From NCBI GenBank assembly GCA_003140235.1, contig PLJN01000037.1, positions 1-64,000 of the forward strand: 64,000 nucleotides of DNA, in the 5' to 3' direction. This document shows, piece after piece, positions 43,031-51,499 of the stretch. The notes beneath the pieces are model-generated. The model did not search any database. It was not told where the DNA came from and saw only the letters and a program-made list of their open reading frames with translations. Within the stretch, counting starts at the first letter, position 1. Every line of letters begins with the position of its first letter. The position numbers and the translations under genes are program-made. The stretch is from Acidobacteriaceae bacterium (lineage in GTDB: Bacteria > Acidobacteriota > Terriglobia > Terriglobales > Acidobacteriaceae).

Positions 43031-43796
43031 GTTGCTATTTTAATCACAGGAGTACAAAAGCGTCTCATGTGGACCGGCCGAAAAAAACACCTCCCAGTTC
43101 CCAATTCCTAAAGGACGACGGGTTTGCCTCCGATCACGGCGATCCGGGGCCCCCCCTGGCCCCCCCGGTGTCACCCCACTCCACCCCATTTGGCGTGACT
43201 TCCACCCCCAGGGGTCGACCCCACTCGACCCCACGCGAAGGCAGTTTTGGATGTTCCCGATCACGGCGATGAACGGATCTCGGCGATTTTGGGGTGCCCC
43301 CCCTTCATTTGACACTCTTGTTGAAAACAAAAGGGGTTATCGATTTCGACCCTTGGGTCACCCGGTCGAAGCCTTGGATCGACCAGATACTTAACCACCG
43401 GTTACCAAATACTGGTTTTTCTATTTTTCAAAGATCGTTCTGTGGTCCGCCTGGGCGGGCCTGATTTCTGTGTTTTTGGCCTTTGCTTTTTCCGCTGAGA
43501 AACTATGAGAAAATACATTTGCGAAACCTCTGCCTATTTTGGAGAAGATTTCCATTGCAGGCTGAGGGTCAGGAATCCTCTCTCCAGAGCGCCCATGACA
43601 ATTTCACGCCGCGAACGACCCCTGTTTTTTGGGCGGCCATGCCTTACCGTGACGAGATTCCTGCCAATTCGTCAAAAACAGCCAAACCTTCAACCACAGC
43701 ACGACACCTTGTTACCGGGGAACCACCAGTTTAGAATCTCGCTGACAAATCTCTGCTAATCCTCAAACACCGGAGCAGAGAAAGAAGGAGATCACC
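43031..43796. other. Non-coding, C-rich stretch
   Basis: About 760 bp. The first 300 bp hold several C-runs (GGGGCCCCCCCTGGCCCCCCCGG, CTCCACCCCATTTGG, CGACCCCACTCGACCCCACG, GGTGCCCCCCCTTC) and two copies of CCGATCACGGCGAT (43132-43143 and 43258-43270). The rest is AT-richer with no convincing gene: two overlapping open frames at 43483-43759 lack ribosome sites and family features. Confidence 0.6.
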
Positions 43797-44306
43797 ATGT
43801 TTTTCAGCAAACCATCAGTTCGTTCAAGGTTTCTTGCGGTGACGTGTGTTGTGGTCGCGGCAATACCGGCCCTGGCGGCGCTGGCAGCGATGGAAGGTAC
43901 GATATCAGTGCAAGGTAGCAGGCAGGGAGCTTTCAAAAGCGCCCACGTGCTCGAAGTACACACTTCGATTGTTTCACCCCGCGACCCGCAGTCTAAAATG
44001 GACACCGGCCGGCGCCAACACCAACCGATTGTGATTGTTAAGGAAATAGACGCCGACTCATCCAGGTACATGAAGGCCCTTACGTCCAATGAACTCCTCA
44101 CACAGGTCGTGATTGAGTTTAAAGGTCCTCAGGGAAAGTCCCCTCGCACCCTCAAACTAGTAGACGCACTGATCACCGGAATCAAGAGAGTGCGGCGCGC
44201 CGGCGGGACGGGCGAGAACGAGGAAATCTCGTTCACCTACCGCGAAATCGAGTGGACCTATGTCAACGGCTCGAAGAGCGCCCAAGACGCATGGGATGCA
44301 AAATAG
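43797..44306 (+). CDS. Secreted Hcp-like (type VI secretion Hcp1 family) protein
   Basis: 169 residues with a strong ribosome site (AGAAAGAAGGAGATCACC). N-terminal signal peptide (FLAVTCVVVAAIPALAALAA). The mature part follows the Hcp pattern: GTISVQGSRQG, VLEVHTSIVSPRDP, GRRQHQPIVIVKEIDADSSR, LVDALITGIK and FTYREIEWTYVNG. Hcp normally forms type VI tubes and has no signal peptide; no other type VI genes are present. Likely an extracellular or periplasmic ring protein. Confidence 0.82.
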   Translation: MFFSKPSVRSRFLAVTCVVVAAIPALAALAAMEGTISVQGSRQGAFKSAHVLEVHTSIVSPRDPQSKMDTGRRQHQPIVIVKEIDADSSRYMKALTSNELLTQVVIEFKGPQGKSPRTLKLVDALITGIKRVRRAGGTGENEEISFTYREIEWTYVNGSKSAQDAWDAK

Positions 44307-44367
44307 TTCTGCGCAGTGGGCTTCGTCAGGTAACGAACCGCGGGATGCCACCTGCGGCCCAGCCAGA

Positions 44368-44400
44368 CACCGGCGAGGGCGCCGGTGCCACACGGACATG
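44368..44400 (+). repeat. REP-like palindrome, type CACCGGCG
   Basis: CACCGGCG-agg-gCGCCGGTG followed by CCACACGGACATG, matching the elements at 11262 and 55237. Confidence 0.8.
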
Positions 44401-44453
44401 ACGCGCACGCCGGGAAAGCCGGAGCGTTGTACCATTCGCCAACGGAGGATCCC

Positions 44454-45131
44454 ATGGGAAAAATGATCGAATTCAACCGTCCCGACGGTAAGACCTGCCC
44501 CGGCTACCTGGCAACAGCCAACTACGACGCAGACGCAACCCTGCCCGGCTTCGTCGTGATCCAGGAGTATTGGGGACTCAACGATCAAATCAAGAAAACA
44601 GCCGACCGTCTCGCCGAAGCCGGCTACCGCGCGCTGGTGCCAGACCTCTACCGCGGTAAAGTAGCCACCGCCGCAGACGAGGCCAGCTACATGATGACCA
44701 ACCTCAACTTTCCCGACGCCGCCGAGCAGGACATCCGCGGGGCCGTGCAATACCTCAAACAGACATCGAAGAAAGTCGCCATCGGCGGATTCTGCATGGG
44801 CGGCGCGCTAACACTCCTCGCCGCCACGCGCGTCCCGGAGATGGACGCCGGCGCTTGCTTCTATGGCATTCTGCCAGCCGAAGTCATCGATCCCAAAACC
44901 ATCACGCTCCCGCTCATCTGCCACTTCGCTAACCAGGACGATTGGTGTACGCCCGCGAAAGTGAATGAACTGGAAGCCGCGCTCAAGCAGTCGAAGTCAA
45001 AATTCGAGTTGTATCGTTATGACGCGCATCATGCCTTCATGAACGAGTCTCGCCCTGAGGTGTACGATGCGCAGAGCGCTAAGACAGCGTGGGAGAGGAC
45101 GATCAAGTTCTTGGACCAAGCGCTCGCATAG
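44454..45131 (+). CDS. Dienelactone hydrolase family protein
   Basis: 225 residues, cytoplasmic. The Cys nucleophile is in GGFCMGG, the acid Asp in FANQDDWCTP and the His in DAHHAFMNE. Starts at ATG 44454, after AACGGAGGATCCC; the upstream extension has no conserved residues. Closely related to the exported homologue at 186-1049 in motif layout; acts on small lactones or esters. Confidence 0.88.
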   Translation: MGKMIEFNRPDGKTCPGYLATANYDADATLPGFVVIQEYWGLNDQIKKTADRLAEAGYRALVPDLYRGKVATAADEASYMMTNLNFPDAAEQDIRGAVQYLKQTSKKVAIGGFCMGGALTLLAATRVPEMDAGACFYGILPAEVIDPKTITLPLICHFANQDDWCTPAKVNELEAALKQSKSKFELYRYDAHHAFMNESRPEVYDAQSAKTAWERTIKFLDQALA

Positions 45132-45225
45132 CTGCAAGTGCGACCGCTTGGCCCATAGAGACTTCGGCTCCTCTGAGTTCCCGTCCAGACGAATCTTTTT
45201 AAGCGACAACTGACAACCGAAATTC

Positions 45226-45801
45226 TTAATAAAGGCTCTTACAGTCGTCGACCTGCTTGCCTGCAGACGGCTGATTTGGGTTTTGACTTATCACGTTTAC
45301 CACTGGAGCGCCTTTCTGAAATGCAGGATAGTTCAAGGAGAAAAGCGGCGGTGAGCTACTGTTGGGAAGAGCTGTGACCAGCGCTACTACATAAACGCCC
45401 GGCTTGGATGAGGTGCCCGATGGAACTGGTTGTGGCCCCGCAACTGCGGCGAATGGCCCGGCTATATTGGTTGTTAGGTACATATCAACCGCTTGTTCTT
45501 GCACTCCGCCTTTGGCTGTCAACTTTGAAGGATCAAAATCGAACTCCAACTTTGATCCCGTGTTGTCAACTGAATCGATCTCGAATTTTGCATAAAAGGC
45601 AGGCGGGGCAACCGCATGGAAGGTACCGATTTGGTCCGTATACTGCCCGCACACGCCGATCTGGTGAAAGGTGATCACAGCTATGTTCGTGTCACAGCCG
45701 TTCAAGGGTACCAGGATCAGCAGGGCTACGATGCTCCAAGTCAAACGAGAGCGAAGGCATTTGTACATCGCGGATTTGATTCTGAATTTTCGTCTTTTCA
45801 T
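45226..45801 (-). CDS. Lipoprotein of unknown function
   Basis: 191 residues (179 from the internal ATG at 45765). A hydrophobic stretch TWSIVALLILVPLNGC ends in a lipobox (L-N-G-C). The mature part has four cysteines and strand-rich sequence (YAKFEIDSVDNTGSKLEFDF). No family recognised. AAAGGAACACACAA lies upstream of the first ATG. Confidence 0.6.
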   Translation of the reverse strand: MKRRKFRIKSAMYKCLRSRLTWSIVALLILVPLNGCDTNIAVITFHQIGVCGQYTDQIGTFHAVAPPAFYAKFEIDSVDNTGSKLEFDFDPSKLTAKGGVQEQAVDMYLTTNIAGPFAAVAGPQPVPSGTSSKPGVYVVALVTALPNSSSPPLFSLNYPAFQKGAPVVNVISQNPNQPSAGKQVDDCKSLY

Positions 45802-46107
45802 TTGTGTGTTCCTTTCTCTTTGTGAGGAGATAAAGCTCGAGGTCTTCCGATCTGTACCGGTCCCGCCGACAACCCCGACGCCAAGTGTTCTCTTTAGGTA
45901 TAGTGAGGTTCGGTGTCAGATCGTTACATTGAGAGTCCAGAACAAAGGAAGGGGCGGACGCCTTCGATAAGAGCGCAGGCCTGAATGAAGCACGGGCTAT
46001 CCGCCCGCGCGACAGTGAGCAGACGTTCCGGCTAGGGAGCCCCTGATCTTGACTTTTCCAGGCCATCCGGTAAGGATAAGAAAAACATCGGAAAGGAGAG
46101 CCAACCC
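45802..46107. other. Gap between the lipoprotein and antitoxin genes
   Basis: About 300 bp. No gene is seen. The last part contains GAAAGGAGAGCCAACCC, the ribosome site of the antitoxin at 46108. Confidence 0.4.
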
Positions 46108-46356
46108 ATGACCATAACCCTGGACTTAAATCTTGAAGTGGAGAAGAGTCTCTCGGCACAAGCACAGGAACGTGGCGTCTCACTGTCCGATTATCTTCAG
46201 GAGATCGTAACCCGTAAGGCCCGGCTTTCCGTTCCCTCGCCATCCGCAACCACGGCGAACAATTTGTCCGACCTGCTTCTGAACTCCCCGTTTGCGGGAG
46301 CGAACCTCAATCTGGAACGTTCTCAAGATTATCCGCGTTCGGCTGAGCTTGAATGA
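46108..46356 (+). CDS. VapB-type antitoxin (partner toxin decayed)
   Basis: 82 residues. The start MTITLDLNLEVEKSLSAQAQ, followed by VSLSDYLQEIVTR, is the N-terminal half of ribbon-helix-helix-like antitoxins of PIN toxins. A strong ribosome site (AAAGGAGAG) precedes it. The final TGA overlaps an ATG for a PIN-like reading frame (ATGA), the usual antitoxin-toxin overlap, but that frame is broken. Confidence 0.75.
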   Translation: MTITLDLNLEVEKSLSAQAQERGVSLSDYLQEIVTRKARLSVPSPSATTANNLSDLLLNSPFAGANLNLERSQDYPRSAELE

Positions 46357-46445
46357 ACGGGTTTCCTGATCGATACAGACGTTTTGTCGGAATACAACCG
46401 GCCCGGCCGGCCAACTATTTGTTTTGTTCCACTGGCGAAACGGTG
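46353..46445 (+). pseudogene. Frameshifted, truncated VapC/PIN toxin remnant
   Basis: From ATG 46353 the sequence would read MNGFLIDTDVLSEYNRPGRP if one extra T in GGGTTTCCTG is ignored. This is the typical first strand of a PIN toxin, with its catalytic Asp. The remaining two thirds of the domain are missing before the next gene remnant. Confidence 0.75.
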
Positions 46446-46495
46446 CGCCACCGACGATGGACGGACAAAACACCTCGATAACAGGCGGTAGGAAT

Positions 46496-47380
46496 ATGCA
46501 GAAAAAGCGCAGGTCACCGAGACGACGCGAGCAGAAACGACCCGCGAATCTTCATCGGTTCTTCCGCCGAGGGACTGGAGGTAGCAAGAGCACTGCAATC
46601 CGCGCTCTACTATGAGGCCGAGCCAGTCATATGGGCCAGGGCGTATTCGGGCTTTCCGGGGGAACTCTTGAAACCCTTGTAGAAGAATGCCGCAACTTCG
46701 ATTTTGCAGTCTTTGTTCTCTCCGCCGACGACTTCGTCCAAAGGAGAGGACAGCACGGGAACGCTCCACGCGACAACGTGCTTTTCGAGCTAGGGTTGTT
46801 CATGGGTCAACTAGGCCGTGACCGAACATTCTTCGTTCACTGTCTAGCCGACCACCTCCTACTGCCGACGGATTTGGCCGGAGTTACTCCAGCATCCTAT
46901 CTGCTCCCGAGTGAGCCCCGCTACATCCATGCAGCGCTCAGTGCAGCAACCTCCCCAATACTTGCAACCGTACAAAGGCTTGGCCCTCGCCCCACGGGAG
47001 GAAGCCAAGCGAATTCGCTGCCCAAGGAGCTAACTGAGCTTCGCGCGCAAGTCGCCGAGATGCGTATTACTCTGTCATCGTTCGCAGTATACGCACAGGC
47101 GCTACCCTCCAGAGAAGGCAGTGCTGAGACCAGAAAAAGAAAACCTCTAGATAGAAAGGCATTAAGAGTCTTGGCAGGGACTTGGAAAGAAGAGCCAAGC
47201 GATTCCGTGGCTTGGTGCACTCTGGAGGGTAGCAAGCCACGTTTCCTATACTGTTTTCTAGGTGACGGCACCCCGACGGGGGAATATTACGACTGGAAGA
47301 GAACCGGCAATGTCCTTTCGGGCAAGTTCAGATGGTTTGAGAGCAAGGACATACACGGGTATGCCTGGTTTGGGTATTAA
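46496..47380 (+). pseudogene. Frame-disrupted TIR-like nucleotide-binding effector
   Basis: The long frame from 46631 gives 249 residues with VFGLSGGTLETLVEECRNFD, FAVFVLSADDF, RDNVLFELGLFMGQLGRDR and LLPTDLAGVTPASY, the signature of predicted TIR-like nucleotide-binding (CAP12/PF10137-type) proteins. The missing first strand, RIFIGSSAEGLEVARALQSA, is present upstream from about 46545 in another frame, and frames switch at about 46635 by one missing base. A second frame change is needed to reach ATG 46496. The C-terminal 110 residues (SDSVAWCTLEGSKPRFLYCF) are an additional beta-rich domain. Probably inactive, unless the 46631 frame is used alone. Confidence 0.75.
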
Positions 47381-47466
47381 TATAGTTGCCGCATCAGAGA
47401 GTTTTCCCGCTCATTTTTCCTGATTTTGATTGTCTCAGGATTCCCCTACGGGATATGATTGTGTTT

Positions 47467-47649
47467 ATGAAGGCTGAAGCCCCTCTACACCCGCCCGGAG
47501 AAACCGAGTTTGAGCGATTCTCTAATCTGACCAAGCGGGTTTTATCCGTGCCATATTCGGAAATTCAGAGTCAGGTAAAAGCGGAGAAAAAGCAACGCGC
47601 CCGCAAAAAGGAAAAGCGGGCTAAGAAGCTGTCCGCTTCCCCCGCTTAA
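47467..47649 (+). CDS. Small basic protein, possible antitoxin-like
   Basis: 60 residues from ATG 47467 (ATG 47455 adds four). FERFSNLTKRVLSVPYSEIQ followed by a Lys/Arg-rich tail resembles a common short family in Acidobacteria and others with FxxLxxxxLxVPxxEI, often annotated as antitoxin-like or hypothetical. No partner toxin is adjacent. Confidence 0.5.
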   Translation: MKAEAPLHPPGETEFERFSNLTKRVLSVPYSEIQSQVKAEKKQRARKKEKRAKKLSASPA

Positions 47650-47669
47650 TCCTACCGTACATTTTTATT

Positions 47670-48662
47670 TTAGAACGGCTCCGCTTCGACTCGTAAGGTC
47701 TTTCCCGTCACTTCATCAAACGTGAGCCGTTTACCAACTATCTGCGATACTGCTAGCCTGAAGCGCTCAAAATCGGTGACGGGCATTTCGCGGTTGCCGC
47801 GATTGTTGTAACGGAACGTCTGCTCATCCAAGTACCGGAACAAATGAAACGGTTCAACGCTGACATACGTTCCATTTATGCCACGCTTCAAGAGACTCCA
47901 AAAGTTTTCCAGCCCGTTCGTGTGGACTTTGCCGCGAACGTACTCGACCGCATGGTCTACAACTTTGTGCGCGTATTCAGACGCCAGACCTTCATACGAG
48001 AGTAGGAAGTCGCTGTATAGAGCGCTCCCCGCTTGCACGTGCTGTTTCACTTCGGCCTGAATGGTTTTCTTTTTCCTGTCAGGAATGACAGCGGTACGGA
48101 CTTTGCTATGCGTACCTTTGTCGGAATCGCCACGCTCAAGAATGCCCATAACAGCGGTCTTGCCTTGCGTCCCGGTTCCCGTGATGCGCCGTTTCTTTAC
48201 GTCAATGTGCATGTTACGCGCCTTACCGCCGATGAAAGTTTCGTCCGCTTCGCACTCGCCAGTCATCAATTCAAGAGTACCGCTGCGAAAGGCTTTGCGA
48301 ATTCTGTGCATCATGAACCATGCGGATTTTTGTGTGACGCCGATATCGCGCCCGACTTCGTAGCTGCTTTTCCCGTTCTTGTCATTGGCCAGCATCCACA
48401 TTGCCGCAAGCCACTTATCAAGGCCAATGGGCGAGTCCTCGAAGATCGTACCGACCTTGACGCTGAATTGCCGATGGTCATGTGTGCTCTTGCATTGCCA
48501 CTTGCGGCGATTGGCAAGGAACCGCGCATCGGTGCGGCCACACTTCGGACATACAACGCCATCCGGCCACCGCTGGGACACCACGAAATTAAGGCAGTTG
48601 TCGGGGTTGCTAAAATACAGGATCGCTTCTTGCAGCGTTTCGGGTTGGTTCATGTTGTCCAT
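47670..48662 (-). CDS. IS1595-family transposase
   Basis: 330 residues. N-terminal zinc ribbon (CPKCGRTDARFL... WQCKS), helical region, then the ISXO2-like DDE domain: GECEADETFIGGKARNMH (first Asp/Glu), LYSDFLLSYEGL (second Asp) and VHTNGLENFWSLLKRGINGTY (the IS1595 Asn/Glu). No terminal inverted repeats or target duplication could be found within 100 bp either side, so the element ends are undefined. Confidence 0.9.
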   Translation of the reverse strand: MDNMNQPETLQEAILYFSNPDNCLNFVVSQRWPDGVVCPKCGRTDARFLANRRKWQCKSTHDHRQFSVKVGTIFEDSPIGLDKWLAAMWMLANDKNGKSSYEVGRDIGVTQKSAWFMMHRIRKAFRSGTLELMTGECEADETFIGGKARNMHIDVKKRRITGTGTQGKTAVMGILERGDSDKGTHSKVRTAVIPDRKKKTIQAEVKQHVQAGSALYSDFLLSYEGLASEYAHKVVDHAVEYVRGKVHTNGLENFWSLLKRGINGTYVSVEPFHLFRYLDEQTFRYNNRGNREMPVTDFERFRLAVSQIVGKRLTFDEVTGKTLRVEAEPF

Positions 48663-48798
48663 GAACCAAGATTACGCTTATTCGTTTGATGCGTCAAGCG
48701 GATGATGTTTTGGTTGCACCTGTAAAGCAATGAAAACAATGATGTTACAAATGTGGAAAATAAATCAGTTCTATATCTACGCGGGATAGAAAGCAAAT

Positions 48799-48966
48799 GG
48801 CCTTTCGCCAATTTATCGTTGACGAAAGGCCACTAAAAGGTGAATAATAACTCTCGTTAGGCCGAAAGAGAGGTGCTCACCATGGTTAAACATGCCGACC
48901 ATGGCTTATAGCCTAGGTCGCTTCTAACATCGGCTCCTGTTCACAGCAGGAGCCGAAGGTTTTTAA
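48799..48966 (+). ncRNA. Candidate structured RNA with terminal hairpin
   Basis: Five successive stems with little between them. GGCCTTTCG/CGAAAGGCC (48799-48807 with 48823-48831). GGTGA/TCACC (48839-48843 with 48877-48881) enclosing CTCTC/GAGAG (48851-48855 with 48868-48872). CCATGG/CCATGG (48880-48885 with 48899-48904). CGGCTCCTG/CAGGAGCCG (48931-48939 with 48947-48955) followed by a T-run at 48960-48964, terminator-like. No match to a known RNA class is recognised. The AT-rich surroundings differ from the rest of the window. Confidence 0.45.
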
Positions 48967-48976
48967 AAATCCCCTC

Positions 48977-49023
48977 ACAAGTTAGCAAACTCAAACTCGC
49001 GAGTCTGCTTACAAGTTAGCAAA
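48977..49023. repeat. Short direct and inverted repeats, operator-like
   Basis: Direct repeat ACAAGTTAGCAAA at 48977-48989 and 49011-49023. Between them the perfect palindrome ACTCGCGAGT (48995-49004). GTTAGCAAACTC and GAGTCTGCTTAC also form an imperfect inverted repeat. Could be an operator or the end of a mobile segment. Confidence 0.5.
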
Positions 49024-49071
49024 ATAATTGCCGAGCGTCAACGATAAGCCAAAGAATCGGGGAATTGCGCA

Positions 49072-49359
49072 ATGTTACTAAAGTACATGTACCAATGGAC
49101 AGGGCGAACAGACAGTGAAAAATCGTGCCGTCTGCCGTCTCACCGTAAGACATTACCCTTTGATGCTACACCTATATTGACGCCCTGGTTTGAGATAGTT
49201 GGGGAGAATCAACTTCGCGGTGGGTGGTGGATGCACGGAGCGGTTCCGAAACATCTTGTATCGAAGTTACCCCACGTTCCAAATATGGTGCCTTCAGAAT
49301 GGAACAAAGTTAGTGCGTCCGTCGATGCCAAAGCCCAGACCTACTTCGTGAAGCCCTAA
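49072..49359 (+). CDS. Small hypothetical protein
   Basis: 95 residues with six Trp and no recognised family (TPWFEIVGENQLRGGWWMHG). No clear ribosome site. It lies in an AT-rich stretch between the structured region and the TcmP pair. It may be a real accessory gene or chance. Confidence 0.35.
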   Translation: MLLKYMYQWTGRTDSEKSCRLPSHRKTLPFDATPILTPWFEIVGENQLRGGWWMHGAVPKHLVSKLPHVPNMVPSEWNKVSASVDAKAQTYFVKP

Positions 49360-49411
49360 CGAAAAAATGTAGATCTCCGAAATACCAGCACTTAATAGCG
49401 AGTGCCCTGAA

Positions 49412-50314
49412 TCAAAATGCAAGCGAATTCTGCACTTCTTTTGGAAGAGCACGCACAGCCTGATGATGGGCGCGAACCATCAGCGCCGGAGCTTCTTCAT
49501 GGTCGGAGGCATGGATCATGTAATACATGATTCTGTTGCCCTTTTGCTTGTCGAAGATCGGGTAGGCAGCAGCATGACGGTATCCCAGTTCTTCCTCAAA
49601 GCGCTTTCGCACGGTCTCGGCGATCTGGAAGGCGGTTTCTTTTTTCAGGCTCCGCCAATTGTCATTCCCCCACCAATTCCGCATCGTATCCACGTGGCGA
49701 ATTCCGGAGAAGGCACGATGCAGCCAACCGACCCCAAGAAAGTAGAGCAATTCAATTTTATTGTGCGGAGGCGTCTTGTAATCAGCCAGTTTCTTCACGG
49801 TAGCCCAGTGGCATTCAAATGTTCTCTGGTCCAACAAGCAAAAAGTTGCTTCCTTCTGCGTGATCTTGCCTGTGGCCAATATTGCATCGACATTGACGTT
49901 GAAATCACCAGGCCAGACTTCAATGTTCCGATAGAGCTTCCTCCCTCTGCGGTCGCGCGGTTCCGGCTGTTCCGCCACGAGCTTCTCCAATGCTCGAACA
50001 CCTTTTTTTGTCAGTTCGCATAGAAAGATGTGGCGAAGCCACTTGGGCTCACTTTCGAGTACCAGCGCAGCAGCCCACGCGTCTGGCTGGTCATGATACT
50101 GAGGACCAGCGAAGCCGTCGATATATGCTCCATTGTGGGTGACTTGTACAAAGAAGTAGAGATATTTCTGGATGAATTTTGCTTTGTGTTCTGTCCAGAT
50201 TGACTGAGAAACTCTCTTGTATCTCCTGACCTTCTTCTTGTCAGCGGGCGTGAGGTCTGGGAAAAGTGGAGCGGTATCCACGTCGGATTCGCCTTGCAGC
50301 TTGCGCCGGTTCAT
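49412..50314 (-). CDS. tcmP: Three-Cys-motif partner protein TcmP
   Basis: 300 residues. KYLYFFVQVTHNGAYIDGFA, GPQYHDQPDAWAAALVLESE and ATFCLLDQRTFECHWATVKK are features of the TcmP family, which has a methyltransferase-like core (YIDGFAGPG-type motif, here YIDGFAGPQ) and almost always accompanies a three-Cys radical-SAM-like partner. Its stop is at 49412; its start overlaps the partner stop by 4 bp. Function unknown. Confidence 0.85.
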   Translation of the reverse strand: MNRRKLQGESDVDTAPLFPDLTPADKKKVRRYKRVSQSIWTEHKAKFIQKYLYFFVQVTHNGAYIDGFAGPQYHDQPDAWAAALVLESEPKWLRHIFLCELTKKGVRALEKLVAEQPEPRDRRGRKLYRNIEVWPGDFNVNVDAILATGKITQKEATFCLLDQRTFECHWATVKKLADYKTPPHNKIELLYFLGVGWLHRAFSGIRHVDTMRNWWGNDNWRSLKKETAFQIAETVRKRFEEELGYRHAAAYPIFDKQKGNRIMYYMIHASDHEEAPALMVRAHHQAVRALPKEVQNSLAF

Positions 50315-51114
50315 CTTGCGTCTGCCAATTGAACTCCTAACAGGGCCGCAATCGCTTTTCGTTTCGATGGGGGGGGCATCGTATTTCTGCTAGTGATCGG
50401 AAATTCATCAAATGTACGATCCTGCAAATGCCGGCCTGCTTTGTGTTTGCGTACACCGCCCCACTGCTTAAAAAAGAACGGAACCTCGTACATACGGCAG
50501 TAATGAAGGACGTTGAGTGCCCATGATTCCTGCATCGGCCGGGCTCCCGGTCCGCTTTCTCCGCCCACAATGACCCAGTTAATGTGCGAGAAATCCAATG
50601 TTCCTAAATCTTCAAGGAGTGGTTCCACCGAAAGAAATTTTACGGCGGCGGGCGTTTGCCGCAAATGCTCGATACGCGGCTTACCGTGTTTGATATTTTC
50701 GACGCTTACACCCCACCAAATGTGTGGCGCCCCGGCCGCAAATCGAAGTGCGCCGTTTAGGAGCTTTTTTAGACGATCTGAGCGCTTCGTAAGGAGTTGG
50801 TAGGTGTGCCAGTTGGCCTCCATCATGACTTTGGCAATCTGGATGATGAACGCATCAGGCACTTCAGGATGAAACAGATCGCTCATTGAATTAACAAACA
50901 CCATCCTCGATGATGTCCACGAGAATGGCTCCAGAACCTTATCCCAGACCAACCGGATATCGAACCCTCGCTCGTAGGGGTGTCCTTTAACGCCTCGGAA
51001 CCTCTCAGCGAATGCCTCGGCGTAACAGTGCTTGCACCCCGGGCTGATCTTGGTACAACCGCGCACTGGATTCCACGTTGTATCAGTCCATTCGATTTTT
51101 GTGTTCGTAGCCAT
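50311..51114 (-). CDS. Phage Gp37/Gp68-type three-Cys-motif protein (DUF5131)
   Basis: 267 residues. Starts TKIEWTDTTWNPVRGC followed by C20-x6-C27-x2-C30 in GCTKISPGCKHCYAEAF, a radical-SAM-like [4Fe-4S] pattern with six-residue spacing. FVNSMSDLFHPEVPDAFI, QLLTKRSDRL, WWGVSVEN and VIVGGESGPGARPM are the family's conserved blocks. Four-bp overlap with tcmP shows a two-gene operon. Related proteins occur in phages and mobile islands; reaction unknown. Confidence 0.9.
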   Translation of the reverse strand: MATNTKIEWTDTTWNPVRGCTKISPGCKHCYAEAFAERFRGVKGHPYERGFDIRLVWDKVLEPFSWTSSRMVFVNSMSDLFHPEVPDAFIIQIAKVMMEANWHTYQLLTKRSDRLKKLLNGALRFAAGAPHIWWGVSVENIKHGKPRIEHLRQTPAAVKFLSVEPLLEDLGTLDFSHINWVIVGGESGPGARPMQESWALNVLHYCRMYEVPFFFKQWGGVRKHKAGRHLQDRTFDEFPITSRNTMPPPSKRKAIAALLGVQLADAR

Positions 51115-51218
51115 GGCTAATTGGGCCTACATTGTAACTCGCACCACGATTAAGCACCCTATCGTATTCGCCTTGTGTTCGCTTTTTATTTTACCATAAT
51201 GCATTTGACGGAACCAAA

Positions 51219-51473
51219 TTGTCGCGGGAAGAGGCTGCAGAGGCGGGCGGGATCAGCCCCAATTTTTTAGGCCAGGTAGAGCGCGGCGAGAGCGAACCCG
51301 GCCTACAATCGATCTTCAGCATCGCTAAAGGCCTGCGACTTTCTCCCTGCGCTCTTCTTACGGACAAAGAGGAAGATCCCAATCTGCTCAAGAAGACCCA
51401 GCAACTGGTAGCGAATGCCACTCCCGACCAGCTCACGTTGCTGTACCGCATCGCCAAAGTAATCGTGGGATAA
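51219..51473 (+). pseudogene. N-terminally truncated XRE-family HTH protein
   Basis: 84 residues from a TTG. LSREEAAEAGGISPNFLGQV, then ERGESEPGLQSIFSIAKGL, is helices 2-5 of an XRE domain, but the usual first helix before it is absent: no in-frame ATG or GTG precedes it, and the nearby ATG at 51199 is in another frame. Probably a remnant, or a very short repressor started at TTG. It diverges from the DUF5131 gene. Confidence 0.5.
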
Positions 51474-51499
51474 ACGGGCGTGGCCCGTCCATCAAGAAT

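Noticed and set aside
43483-43759. Two overlapping + frames of 83 and 84 codons before the Hcp-like gene
   Set aside because: Neither has a family pattern or ribosome site, and they occupy the same DNA in different frames.
47670-48762. Complete IS1595 element with terminal inverted repeats
   Set aside because: The transposase is clear, but no matching inverted ends or target duplication could be found by eye around it, so only the gene is annotated.
48799-48966. tRNA or known riboswitch
   Set aside because: No T-loop GGTTCGA-like sequence or anticodon arm, and no match to the SAM, glycine, cobalamin, c-di-GMP or fluoride consensus patterns I know; kept only as a candidate structured RNA.
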